Positions 1 through 10,404 of a DNA stretch of 64,000 nucleotides are shown here, piece by piece. Under the pieces are notes generated by a model. The model saw only the letters and a program-made list of their open reading frames with translations. It made no database searches and was not told the DNA's origin. Source of the stretch: Triticum aestivum (Eukaryota; Streptophyta; Magnoliopsida; Poales; Poaceae); the NCBI RefSeq assembly GCF_018294505.1, contig NC_057814.1:35004613-35068612 (forward strand), read 5' to 3'. Numbering within the stretch: the stretch's first letter is position 1; each line of letters starts with the position of its first letter. A program made the translations under genes and the position numbers.

Positions 1-120
1 GGCGGGCGGATCGAGGGACCGGCGACGGTGGATCAGGCCCGCGGACGACGACAGGGACACCTCGGCGGCCACCTCGCCGGCGTCGGGCGAAAAGGCCGCG
101 ATAAACCTCTTTTCGGCCAT
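1..120 (-). CDS. Partial hypothetical ORF running off the left edge
   Basis: Reading leftwards from an ATG at 120-118, the frame is open to the window edge. It begins MAEKRFIAAF and then becomes Ala/Ser/Arg-rich (about 40 residues visible). The region just upstream (130-290) is pyrimidine-rich on the coding strand, as in a plant 5' leader. I do not recognise the protein. The repeats at 296-715 look like terminal sequences of a DNA transposon, so this may be the first exon of a transposon-borne gene, but only the N-terminus is visible. A chance GC-rich ORF is the main alternative. Confidence 0.3.
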   Translation of the reverse strand, partial: MAEKRFIAAFSPDAGEVAAEVSLSSSAGLIHRRRSLDPPA

Positions 121-295
121 TGGCTCCTCGAGCTCCCTGGCACATGGGCAGAGGTTGAGGATGGAGGCGCCGACGATGGCAGCGACCTACCAATGGTTTT
201 GAGGGTTGTGTGTGTCTCTGTGAGCGGAGGTTTTGGGGTGTGTGTGGAGGGGGGGGAGGTTGTGTTTGAGGAAATACTGCGGCAACTGAAAATTT

Positions 296-540
296 TACTA
301 GGCGGGAGTAACAAGGCGGGGCTACTGAAAATTTGGATCAAGGGCGAGTAGATATTTTTGAGATTGCGAGGGATGCAGAGGCGCGAGTAAAATGCCGGGG
401 CTACTGAAAATTTGAATCAAGGGACTGAAGCAGAGCGGGAGTAATAGACATTGCACACGGTCCGCACATACTAATCGTGTGCTATCAAACATTAATAACT
501 TCCATGCGATAGATATTTTCGAGATTGCGAGGGATCCAGA
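296..540. repeat. Short imperfect direct repeats
   Basis: Two motifs recur. CGGGGCTACTGAAAATTTG occurs at about 317-335 and again at 396-414. GAGATTGCGAGGGAT occurs at about 360-374 and 521-535, each time preceded by agatatttt(t/c). Together they look like a decayed repeat cluster of the kind found near the ends of large plant DNA transposons. No coding content is seen. Confidence 0.6.
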
Positions 541-826
541 GGAGGGAGTTTTTTGGGAGTGAGCTAGTGTGCTTGACACGCCGGTTGTGGACTGTAGCCG
601 ACGCACCTTCTCGCGTAAGCCATAGGCGTACTATACACCGACGGTGCTCCAAGATATTTTGTACTACATCTCACACGGTTGGTGATAATAAACTGTGTGG
701 GATCTACTTGATTTGAATTACAAAATGGGGTCACAGCGTCAATGGATGCTGTTTGAATTGCTAGACCTTTTATCTGTAGTGAACATGCAACTATATGTGT
801 GTCGTAAAAGAATTGGAATTATTCAG
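440..826. repeat. CACACGG-type short repeats, possible transposon subterminal region
   Basis: The stretch contains gcacacggt (about 453), an inverted partner cgtgtgc (about 476), and a small inverted repeat at 665-705 pairing ctcacacggtt with aactgtgtggga. Related CGCACAC and CGCAAAC motifs cluster at 7400-7770. Repeats of this type are typical of CACTA-class subterminal regions, but I cannot see a definitive CACTA terminus or target duplication, so the class is an inference. 716-826 shows nothing further. Confidence 0.35.
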
Positions 827-3800
827 GGTTCGTTTGGACATTTTATACAATAAACTGGTTTTCTAGCCATTTCACGTGCACAATTCAAAATTGAACTACA
901 TGCACATGCTCCGGTGCATACAAATTGGTTGCAAAATCAAATCCGTGTCCTTCAGTGCATGCTTAGGTCCCATGCAAGAAATGGGAATGTATTTTTCGGG
1001 GTTCGTTTGGCCTTTTTTATACATTAACTGGGTTTTCTAGGCATTTTATGTGCATAATTCAAATTGAACTACAAGCACATGCTCCAATGCACCAAAGTTG
1101 GTTGAAAAATCACATGTGTGTCCTTGGGTGAATTTCTAGGTCCCATGCAAGAGATGGGAATGAATTTCAAACACTAGGGCACTGTTGATTGCCGACAAAA
1201 CGTTGAGATACCTGGTTTTTAAATTCTAGTAAATTCAAAACTCGTCTGAAATTCATGAAACTTGGCATGCTATCATGGAGGGGAATCAACATGCCGTGGT
1301 GAAAATTTTGTCCCATTTGGGACAGGTTTGGGTATAAGCTTCTCATAACAAGCATGATGGTTTCGACAGGGAACGTACCACCTTTGGGGACGAGATGATA
1401 TCTGTTGCCTCTTATTGCTTTCAAAAAATTTCTAGTGTCAACATAGAACAACAGGAGTGTTGTGTTTAATCTTGGAAATTTTCGAGGTTCGTTTGGCCTT
1501 TTTTATACATTAACTGGGTTTTGTAGGCATTTTATGTGCATAATTCAAATTTGAACTACAAGCACATGCTCCAATGCACTAAAGTTGGTTGAAAAATCAC
1601 ACGCGTATCCTTGGGTGAATTTCTAGGTCCCGTGCAAGAGATTGGAATGAAATTCAAAGACAAGGGCACTGTTGATTGCCAGCAAAACGTTGAGATGCCT
1701 TGTTTATAAATTCTAGTAAATCCAAAACTCGTGTGAAATTCATGAAACTTGGCATGCTATCATGGAGCGGCATCAACATGCTGTGGTAAAAAAATTGTCC
1801 CATTTGCTGTAGGTTCGGGTATAAGCTTCTCACAAACCAGAGCTTCTCACAACAAGCATGATGGTTTCGATAGGGAACGTCCCACCTTTGGGGATGAAAC
1901 AATATCCATTGCCTCTTATTGATTTCAAATTTTTTCTCATGTCAACATAGAACAACAGGAGTGTTGTGTCAATTTTTGGGATTTTTCGGGGTTTGTTTGG
2001 ACATTTTTATGCATTAACTGAGTATTCAATGCATTTATGTGCATAATTAAAATTTGAACTATATGCACATGCTCCAGTGCATATAAATTGGCTGAAAAAT
2101 CAAATATGTGTCCTTGGGTGCATGCTTAGGTCCCATGCAAGAAATGGAAATGAATTTCAAACACCACGGCACCGTTGATTGCCCGCAAAACGTTGAGACG
2201 CCTGGTTTTTAAATTCTAGTAAATCCAAAACTCGTCTGAAATTCATGAAACTTGGCATGCTATCATGGAGCGGCATAAACATGCTATGGTAAAAAAATGT
2301 CCCATTTGGGGCAGGTTTGGTTATGCTTCTCACAAACCAGAGCTTCTCACAACAAGCCTGATGGTTTCGGTAGGGAACGTACGTCCCGCGTTTGGGGACA
2401 AAACGGTATCCATTGCCTCTTACTGCTTTCAAAAAATTTCTCGTGTCAACATAGAGTAACACGAGTGTTGTGTCAATTTTTGGGATTTTTCAGGGTTCGT
2501 TTGGACATTTTTATGCATTAACTGAGTTTTCTAGGCATTTTATGTGCATAATTCAAATTTGAACTACATGCACATGCTCCAGTGCATATAAATTGGTTGA
2601 AAAATCACATGTGTGTCCTCGGGTGCATGCTTAGGTCCCATGCAAGAGACGGGAATGAATTTCAAACACCAGGGCACTGTTGATTGCCGGCAAAACGTTG
2701 AGATACCTGGTTTTTAAATTCTGGTAAATCCAAAACTCGTCTGAAATTCATGAAACTTGGCATGCTATCATGGAGCGGCATCAACATGCCATGGTGAAAA
2801 TTGTGTCCCATTTGGGACAAGTTTGGGTATAAGCTTCTCATAAACCAGAGCTTCTCACAACAAGCAAGATGATTTCGATAGGGAACGTACCACCTTTGGG
2901 GACGGGACGATATCAGTTACCTCTTATTGCTTTCAAAAAATTTCTAGCGTCAACATAGAACCACAGGAGTGTTGTGTTTAATCTTGGAATTTTTCGGGGT
3001 TCGTTTGGCCTTTTTTATACATTAACTGGGTTTTGTAGGCATTTTATGTGCATATTTCAAATTTGAACTACAAGCACATGCTCCAATGCACCAAAGTTGG
3101 TTGAAAAATCACACGTGTGTCCTAGGGGTGAATTTTTAGGTCCCATGCAAGAGATTGGAATGAAATTCATTCACCAGGGCACTGTCGATTGCCGGCAAAA
3201 CGTTGAGATGCCTGGTTTTTAAATTCTAGTAAATCCAACACTCGTCTGGAATTCATAAAAACTGGCATGCTATCATGGAGTGGCATCAACATGTCGTGGT
3301 AAAAAATTTGTCCCATTTGGGGCAGGTTCAGGTATAATCTTCTCACAAACGAGAGCTTCTCACAACAAGCATGATGGTTTCGATAGGGAATGTCCCACCT
3401 TTGGGGACGAAACGATATCCATTGCCTCTTATTGCTTTCAAATTTTTTCTCGTGTCAACATAGAACAACAGGAGTGTTGTGTCAATTTTTGAGATTTTTC
3501 GGGGTTCATTTTGACATTTTTATGCATTAACTGAGTTTTCAATGCATTTATGTGCATAATTCAAATTTGAACTACATGCTCATGCTCTAGTGCATATAAA
3601 TTGGTTGAAAAATCAAATCTTTGTCCTTGGGTGCATGCTTAGGTCCCATGCAAGAAATGGGAATGAATTTCAAACACCAGGGCACCGTTGATTGCCAGCA
3701 AAACATTGAGATGCCTGGTTTTTAAATTCTAGTAAATCCAAAACTCGTCTGAAATTCATGAAACTTGGCATGCTATCATGGAGCGGCATAAATATGCCGT

Positions 3801-4112
3801 GATAAAAAAAATGTCCCATTTGAGGCAGGTTTGGGTATATGCTTCTCACAAACCAGAGCTTCTCACAACAAGCCTGATGGTTTCGGTAGGGAACGTACGT
3901 CCCACCTTTGGGGACAAAATGATATCCATTGCCTCTTATTGCTTTCAAAAAAATTCTTGTGTCAACATAGAACAACAGGAGTGTTGTGTCAATTTTTGGG
4001 ATTTTTGGGGTTCGTTTGGACAATTTTTACGCATTAACTGAGTTTTCTAGGCATTTTATGTGCATAATTCAAATTTGAACTACATGCAATGCTCCAGTGC
4101 ATATAAAAATAG
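827..4112. repeat. Tandem array of ~505-bp units with a three-unit higher-order period
   Basis: The string gttcgtttgg, or a near variant, opens each unit at about 1001, 1487, 1991, 2494, 3000, 3503 and 4010. Spacing is therefore 486 and then 503-507 bp. A partial unit lies at 827-1000 and the last unit stops near 4112. Units three apart resemble each other most. Units at 1001 and 2494 end with ttaatcttgga. Units at 1487 and 3000 carry agagattggaatgaaattca. Units at 1991 and 3503 carry ggcaccgttgattgcc. This gives a higher-order repeat of about 1.5 kb. Minus-strand ORFs of 82-117 codons recur at the same place in several units, but they are frame-broken in others and I do not call them genes. 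Confidence 0.9.
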
Positions 4113-4249
4113 CTGCCACGTTAATATCTCAAACGTTTGTAGAATTCAAATCGTGTGCGTTCTTTTAACCATTCACGTGACGCCACATGTCTTGGTTTTA
4201 ATGGCCGTAGGAGGTGCCGTGCGGACAGCTGCTTCACCTTGACTGAACG

Positions 4250-4375
4250 GGAGGCGTGCGAGCGCAGTCCGGTGCGCAGGCTGACCAGGAGGCGTGCAAG
4301 CTGTCCTCCAATGCGCAGGCTCATCCGGAAGCGTGCGAGCTGTACGCTGCGCAGGCTCACTGGGAAGCGAGCCCT
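4250..4375. repeat. Three imperfect ~38-bp tandem repeats
   Basis: GCGCAGG starts at 4274, 4313 and 4349, each time within a related context (gcgtgcgagc/gcgtgcaagc followed by gcgcaggct). The block lies just upstream of the degenerate gene at 4495. The remainder of 4113-4494 is GC-rich with no recognisable gene. Confidence 0.6.
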
Positions 4376-4494
4376 TTGACTTCCATGACCGTCCGCCTTC
4401 CTCTCCATTAATGGCGCCCGAGCAGCTGTTTAATACGGGCGGCCTTACTGTTCGCCTCCCATTCCCCTCCCTCCCACAGACCTCCACCAACGCC

Positions 4495-5105
4495 ATGGCA
4501 TAGAACGATCATCTGCCACTAGTCTTCAAGTTTGGTGAAGTCGACTCCGAGCCGGAGGAGATAAAAAATATGGAAGAATGGGGTCTCATGGACTTGGCCC
4601 AGAACGAGCAGGCCGCGACGCTTGCTGCCCCCGCTCCCGTCCCAGCTCCCATCCCCGCGCCCACTCCAGCGACCATCCCCGTAGCATTGACGGGCTGGTC
4701 GCCGAGCACTATCGCAGAGCTGGAAGCCGCGGGCGTCAGCGAGGTCTCCGCAGACCCCCGCGAGCTCGTGTACATGCCAGCACCAACGCCCGTGCCCGTG
4801 CCCGTGCGCGCCCCTCCACCCACCGTGGCGCCAACCCCGTGCGTTGGCTGCACCCGCCGTGCCCGTGCTCGTGCCCGTGCGCGCGCCCCCCCTCAGCGGC
4901 ATGGGATGCTGCCGTCGACCGCTACCTCTCAGCGGCGCTAGTTGATGTCCTCCCGCGCCCTGCCCGTCGATAGCGCGACGACATGATGTTTGATTTACAA
5001 GTGAAGAACATTTTGTGCTGCCTTGAAGACATCAACAACGGCATCCCGGAGGACGACAACGACAACGACGGCGCGGCACGCCGCCTCTGCCGCCGCCGGA
5101 AATAG
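4495..5105 (+). pseudogene. Degenerate small Pro/Ala-rich gene, function unknown
   Basis: An ATG at 4495 is followed after one codon by TAG (4501). The same frame then runs on through an acidic stretch (FGEVDSEPEEIK) and MEEWGL to a Pro/Ala-rich region of repeated APxP motifs, ending at 4941. A second, coherent C-terminal piece lies in a different frame at about 4983-5105: it starts MMFDLQVKNI, has an acidic EDDNDNDG patch and a basic Arg-rich end. The reading frame thus appears to switch inside the repetitive Pro/Arg-coding part, as expected from slippage. I infer one ancestral gene of about 200 codons broken by a nonsense change and at least one frameshift. I do not recognise the family. 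Confidence 0.5.
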
Positions 5106-5795
5106 TTTTTTGGGGGTTTAATATTGTATCTCGAATTCTCGATCATATGAATATAAATTCACAGTGTGAATGAATGAAAGATATGGTTTGAACGAACTTG
5201 CGTTTTTCTCTCTTAATGTACAGACCTATCAAACGATTTTCTTTTGAAAAAAACGTCAATGGTTTTTAAATATAAAACACTCATCGCAAACGTTTTTGTT
5301 AGAACACCCGGATGCAAACTGACAGCTTCCCCAGGAAGCCAAGGGAAAATGTGCCGAGCAGGATTTCTGCATCCCTTCAACGCAAACGGTTGTTTTGCGT
5401 GACCCGTGCGCAACCACGTACAAACAATTGGGTAAGATTTGCATATTTGTCATTTTGGGTATGTTGCCATTTGTCAAACCGGAAAGATTGACATTTGTTT
5501 ATCTAGTAACATTGCCATTTGTCAACCTTGTAACACTGCGATTTGTCAAAATATGCAGCTAAAAATCACTAGCACTATCTAATTTTTGCAACTAAAATCA
5601 CTAGCACTGTTCATATGGACACCACTAGCAGGCGTGAGTTGATGGACGCATATGCAAATGTACCATTGATTACATACAACAAGTCATCAGCCCATAATGA
5701 CAATGAGGATACACGTTGGATTATAGATCATTTCCAACAAAACATTCTAGTAAAGTTTTTCTCACACAACAAATAACAAAGCGATGAAATGAACT
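5106..5795. other. AT-rich spacer with short repeats; no gene seen
   Basis: The stretch holds atcgcaaacg (about 5282) and acgcaaacggttg (about 5380), which echo the motifs at 7400-7770. It also has three copies of (t)gccatttgtcaa-like sequence (about 5465-5540) and two copies of aaatcactagcact (about 5563-5610). The 3' end of the DUF295 pseudogene abuts it on the right. Confidence 0.5.
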
Positions 5796-7204
5796 TCAGC
5801 TCAACCACTCGTCGGCGTTGGAAACGCTTGCTTTGAACCAGAAGTGATTCTCTGGGAAGGGCCAGCTACTGTCAATCTCGAGACCAACGCAGGACTGATT
5901 ATCAGGCTGAAGCGGCCTATGTCAGGACCCATATTGGGACGGTAGGGAAGCATAGCAATGTACGAGGTATAGATACAGTTGCTTCTCATAAATGGTAGTA
6001 ACGTTGTGTCAACAGCAGCTGGATCGCCTTCCACCATCATCGGATATTTTTGTCCAAGGAAGAGTGAGTTTCCTCCAAGACTTTTAATACTGAACCAGGG
6101 AGAATGTGTTGGTGCTAGTACACTAGTATTCATCCCGAATACCCTGCAACGGATGTTGGAATAGGTCCGGAGAGTGCGACCATGCGAGACAACACCTGCT
6201 TCCTTAGTAACATCAGCAGTGCCCTGTATACAGACAAAAAGAGGTGATCCATCGGAATAAGTTGCCAGGCGCCACTGAGTATATGGGTCCAGCTCGTCCT
6301 CTGCTCGTGATCATCAGCATCGTCATCTCCCGCTTGGTTATAAAAAAATTCAATTATAGGTGGTGGAATGTTCACAGGACCTTGGAAACACAAGAAGGTT
6401 AATTAATTAGTAAAGGGAAACTAGCTAACCCGCATGCATGTGGATGAAACAATTATAATTACGGTGGAAGACAAACGTACCAAAAGCATGATGATTCCAT
6501 GCAAAAACAGTGCCACGAGTGGTGGCAGCAAACACAAGACCCTCGTATTGAATTGCATCACAGTACTCATCCGTGTACATAAATTGATTTTTGAGCAATA
6601 TCCATCGAGGCGTGGAAGTAAGGAAGGCAACAAGCCTGTCGAAGATAGCAACAACTTCATAGTTCGAGTAATCTCAATAGAGGTTGGGAACTCGACAAAT
6701 TGCTATCTTTCGTAGACGACAGTCACCATGATCGTATTTGAACTCACGTAGAATACCGGTGTACTCAACCTCTGGGCAGTCGTCTGAGATTTTTGGAAGT
6801 GGAACTCGGTGACGAGTGTACACATTCACAAGTTCCCACTCGCAGTTGTACCCAATATAAACAACCCAATCTCCATTTGTGCCTGCCCAAGACTTGCCCT
6901 CAAGCGATGGCATCTTAGCATCATACGTATCATTATCAAGCGGCATCAACTTGGACAAGGCGAGGCTTCCCTCGTCCCCATGCCAGTCAATAGGGTCACG
7001 GCGAAGAAGATAGGGGAGATCAAACCGCTCCTGGACCCTTGGGTTCCTTGTAATGATGTTATTAGTTTAGTTGAGAATGGTCTTGAACGAACCTGCCATG
7101 CTAGCCGAGGTGATGGCGTCGCACCGAGCAATGAGTTCCTCCACCACGTCATCTTTCAAATCGGGGCAAGAATAACGGGGTCGTTTCCGTCCTGTTCCCT
7201 CCAT
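5796..7204 (-). pseudogene. DUF295 / F-box-like family pseudogene, two exons
   Basis: Reading leftwards from an ATG at 7204, exon 1 (7204-6481) encodes a DDVVEELIARCDAI N-terminus reminiscent of grass F-box/DUF295 proteins. The beta-propeller part follows, with WVVYIGYNCEWELVN, DEYCDAIQYEGLVFA and TRGTVFAWN. A 100-bp intron (6480-6381) has GT...AG ends and restores the frame. Exon 2 (6380-5796) carries the family C-terminus, including GGNSLFLGQKYPM and MRSNCIYTSYIAML, and ends WLS-TGA. Breaks seen: TAA at 7069-7067; TGA replacing the expected Trp after VPNLY (about 6690); a frameshift in exon 2 near 6270; a second near 5890. DUF295 proteins are a large grass family of mostly unknown function. 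The family call rests on remembered motif patterns, not a search. It lies between two clusters of CGCAAAC motifs, so it may have been carried there by a DNA transposon. Confidence 0.8.
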
Positions 7205-7400
7205 GGAGAAGATGATCGAACAATGGCAGAAGGAAGGGTGAAGGCAAATGGAGGGAGGAAGAGCATGCGACAGCAGTTCCAGATCAAGAGGGAAAGGCGA
7301 AGAGGCGGTGGACGGTTTCCACGATACACGAAGAGGCGCCTGGGGAGCGAACGGTTGCCACAGAGGTCACACACTGACGACAAGGGCCAAGTGAACCGCA
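7205..7400. other. 5' flank of the DUF295 pseudogene
   Basis: Purine-rich on the plus strand, with no separate gene visible. On the minus strand it would be the leader and promoter-proximal region of the pseudogene. No clear TATA element was picked out. Confidence 0.4.
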
Positions 7401-7660
7401 TGCGTATATCGCACACACCTTGATCTGGCTGACCGTTTCTTTTGTGTTGCCTAATCACAAACAGTTCATCCGAGTCAACCGTATGATGTATATCGCACAC
7501 ACCTTCATCTGGCTTCCGTTTCTTTTGTGTTGCCTAATCACAAACAGTTCATCCGAGTGAACCGTATGCTGTGTATCGCACACGCCTTCATCTGGCTGCC
7601 CGTTTCTGTTGTTCCTCCTCATCGCAAACAGTTAATTGAACTGAACCATATGCCCTTAAT
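7401..7660. repeat. Three ~84-bp tandem repeats with CGCACAC cores
   Basis: Copies start at about 7403, 7488 and 7571 with gtatatcgcacacacctt or gtgtatcgcacacgcctt. They continue through catctggct, cgtttctttt, tgttgcctaatcacaaacag and gttcatccgagt. The third copy is more diverged. Arrays of this kind sit near ends of plant CACTA-type elements; that assignment is inference. Confidence 0.7.
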
Positions 7661-7689
7661 GGCACATGCAACTAAAATCTGAACCGTGT

Positions 7690-7827
7690 TTGATGCATCC
7701 ATCATCGCAAACGTTTTATACATTTCTGATGGTTTTCATACAGCACCGTTTGCGATTATTACATCGCACACAGTTTCTCGAAGGGTCTCTGATCGTAGTG
7801 TCGTGTTAGCAGCATCCTGCAGTATTG
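7690..7827. repeat. Inverted CGCAAACG repeat and transposon-end-like sequence
   Basis: catcgcaaacg (about 7702) faces cgtttgcgatt (about 7748), with a further atcgcacacagtttc at about 7763. The stretch then runs into the truncated Angela LTR at about 7828. It may be the outer end of the element that contains 1-7.8 kb, with its terminus removed by the LTR junction. Confidence 0.45.
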
Positions 7828-9087
7828 TCTACAGGTGTCTCCGATGGTGTTTGTTGAGTTGGCATAGATCGAGATTAGGATTTGTCACTCCGTGTATCAG
7901 AGAGGTATCTCTGGGCCCTCTCGGTAATGCTCATCACTATAAGCCTTGCAAGCAATGCGATTAATGAGTTAGTTGCGCGATGATGCATTACGGAACGAGT
8001 AAAGAGACTTGCCGGTAATGAGATTGAACTAGGTATGATGATACCGATGATCGAATCCTGGGCAAGTAACATACCGATGACAAAGGGAACAACGTATGTT
8101 GTTATGCGGTTTGACCGATAAAGATCTTCGTAGAATATGTAGGAGCCAATATGAGCATCCAGGTTCCGCTATTGGTTATTGACCGGAGATGTGTCTCGGT
8201 CATGTCTACATAGTTCTCGAACCCGTAAGGTCCGCACGCTTAACGTTCGATGACGATTTGTATTATGAGTTATGTGATTTGATGACCAATGTTTGTTCGG
8301 AGTCCCGGATGAGATCACGGACATGACGAGGAGTATCGAAATGGTCGAGACATAAATATTCCTATATTGGAAGGTTACATTCGGAGACCGGAATGGTTTG
8401 GGTCGTTTCGGATAAGTTTCGGAGTACCGGGTGTTACCGGAACCCCCTCCCCCGGAGGTTAATGGGCCACCATGGGCCTTAGTGGAGAAGAGAGAGGGCC
8501 GGCCAGGAGGTGGCGCGCCCCTCCTTCCTTCTCTCCTCCTCCTTCCCTCCTTCTCCTAGTGGGAATAGGAAGGGGGGCGTGAATCCGACTTGGACCGGGA
8601 GTCCAAGTAGGACTCCCCCCATGGCGCGCCCCCCTTGGGCCGGCCACCTCTCCCCCCTTTATATACGTGGGAGGGGGGCACCCCAAAGACACAAACAAGT
8701 TTCTCTTAGCCGTGTGCGGTGCCCCCCTCCATAGTTACACACCTCGGTCATATCGTCGTAGTGCTTAGGCGAAGCCCTGCGCCGGTAACTTCTTCATCAC
8801 CTTTACCACGCCGTCGTGCTGACGGAACTCTCCCTCGGCCTCAACTGGATCAAGAGCTCGAGGGACGTCATCAAGCTGAACGTGTGATGAACGCGGAGGT
8901 GCCGTACGTTCGGTGCTTGGATCGATTGGATCGCGAAGACGTTCGACTACATCAACCGCGTTACTAAACGCTTCCGCTTTCGGTCTACGAGGGTACGTGG
9001 ACACACTCTCCTCGCTCGTTGCTATGCTTCTCCTAGATAGATCTTGCGTGATCGTAGGATTTTTTTTGAAATACTACGTTCCCCAAC
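7828..9087 (+). mobile_element. Truncated Angela/BARE-1-type Copia LTR (3' ~1.26 kb)
   Basis: From ctacaggtgtctcc the sequence follows the Angela-1 LTR at 46245-47531 block by block: gagattaggatttgtcactcc, the region around gttctcgaacccgta, the GC-rich promoter-proximal part with ctttatata (about 8659), and the ending acgttccccaaca. The LTR ends with CA at 9087 and is not followed by a primer-binding site, so it was the 3' LTR or a solo LTR. The first ~430 bp are missing. The ORFs inside it are not genes. Confidence 0.88.
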
Positions 9088-9092
9088 ATCAC

Positions 9093-9374
9093 TGATACGT
9101 CTCCATTGTATCTACTTTTCCAAACTCTTTTGCTCTTGTTTTGGACTCTAATTTGCATGATTTGAATGGAACTAACCCGGATTGACGTTGTTTTTAGCAG
9201 AATTGTCTTGGTGTTACTTTTGTGCAGAAATAAAAGTTCTCGGAATGACCTGAAACTTCACGGAGATTATTTGTGGAATAAATAAAAAATATTGGCGAAA
9301 GAATCAACCAGAGGGGACCCACCACCTGTCCACAAGGGTGGGGGGCGCGCCTTACACCCTGGGCGCGCCCCCCT
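9093..9374 (+). mobile_element. 5' fragment of a Gypsy LTR
   Basis: It begins TGATACGTCTCC, the hallmark start of several Triticeae Gypsy LTR families (Sabrina/Fatima-like). It continues with aataaaagttctcggaatga and a GC-rich gggcgcgcccccctg stretch where it stops. I cannot settle the exact family. It follows the Angela LTR end by five bases. Confidence 0.7.
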
Positions 9375-9775
9375 GATGTCTGCTAGAACTACATCGGTAT
9401 TTCCCCAAAGAGGAAGGGATGATGCAGCACATCAACGGTAGGTATTTCCCTCAGTGATGAGACCAAGGTTATAGAACCAGCAGGCGAACCAAGCAACACT
9501 ACGTAAACAACACCTGCACACAAATAACAAATACTCCCAACCCGACGTGTTAAAAGGGATGTCAATCCCTTTCGGGTAACTGCGCCAGAAATTGGCAAAA
9601 GGACGGGGTGAAGTTGTAATAGATTGGATAAATAGATCTCAAATAAAACAAAGTGCGGCAAGATATTTTTGTATTTTTGGTTTAATAGATCTGAAAATAA
9701 AAGCAAATAGAAAATGGATCGCAAAGGCAAATATAATAAATAAGAGACCCGAGGGGACGTAGATTTCACTAGTGA
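9375..9775 (-). mobile_element. Gypsy element fragment in the opposite orientation
   Basis: On the minus strand this reads as a Gypsy segment: tgctgcatcatcccttcctc, then accttggt, gggattgacatcccttttaa, and tttctggcgcagttacccg on the upstream side. Its orientation appears reversed relative to the fragment at 9093-9374, so the two were joined by rearrangement. Family and boundaries are uncertain. Confidence 0.5.
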
Positions 9776-10404
9776 ATTCTAGGTCCATTATTCATGGCAA
9801 CGAAATGTAGTACAATACAGTCAAACACTTGTGACTAATAGATACATGTATCTGTATGACCTAATACAGTTTTGAATGCTAGTGATATATGCTTAGTGGG
9901 TGTCTAAAAGGTGCTTCCTTGTTTTCGGTCTAAAAGGCCTACATGTATTCCTAGACCAACAATATATCTTGTCGCATTATTATATTGGTCAAATTGTCGA
10001 TCTGTACTGTGTAATTCAGTAATTGTACAGCTTTTGTGACATATCATTTGTATTATATTGGTCAAATTGTCGATCCACAGATATGTGTAAGCTTTTTAAA
10101 TCAGAAAGGAGGCAGTAGCAACATTGCTTTCGATTTAGAACAGAAGACATATATAAACTAATGAACTAGATGGATTGGGTCTATTTAACTAGTTTTTGAA
10201 TTCATAGGTTAACACCTCAAATTTTGCAAGAGAAGGAGTTATTGTCTGAAAAGGTGTTGATTTGATCCCAGACAATTATTTTGAAATGCAAAATTCTTGT
10301 GCCGAAACTCAGTTCACAAGTAATCTGTGATATGTGTGTTGTGAAACTTGGCAGGCAACTAGTATGAAACTGTAATTTATATGGATTTCCCCTGTGACGA
10401 GATG
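9776..10404. other. AT-rich low-copy sequence, no gene seen
   Basis: A phrase, tattatattggtcaaattgtcgat, occurs twice (about 9977 and 10050). Nothing else stands out: no long ORF, no recognised transposon end. It forms the left border of duplicated unit 1. Confidence 0.4.

Noticed and set aside
1167..4023. Minus-strand ORFs of 82-117 codons recurring in the tandem array
   Set aside because: They repeat because the DNA repeats; the frame is broken in several units, there is no recognisable domain, and both strands give similar ORF lengths.
8459..9004. GC-rich ORFs within the truncated LTR
   Set aside because: The stretch is the LTR promoter/leader region; the same DNA in other LTR copies is not open in these frames.
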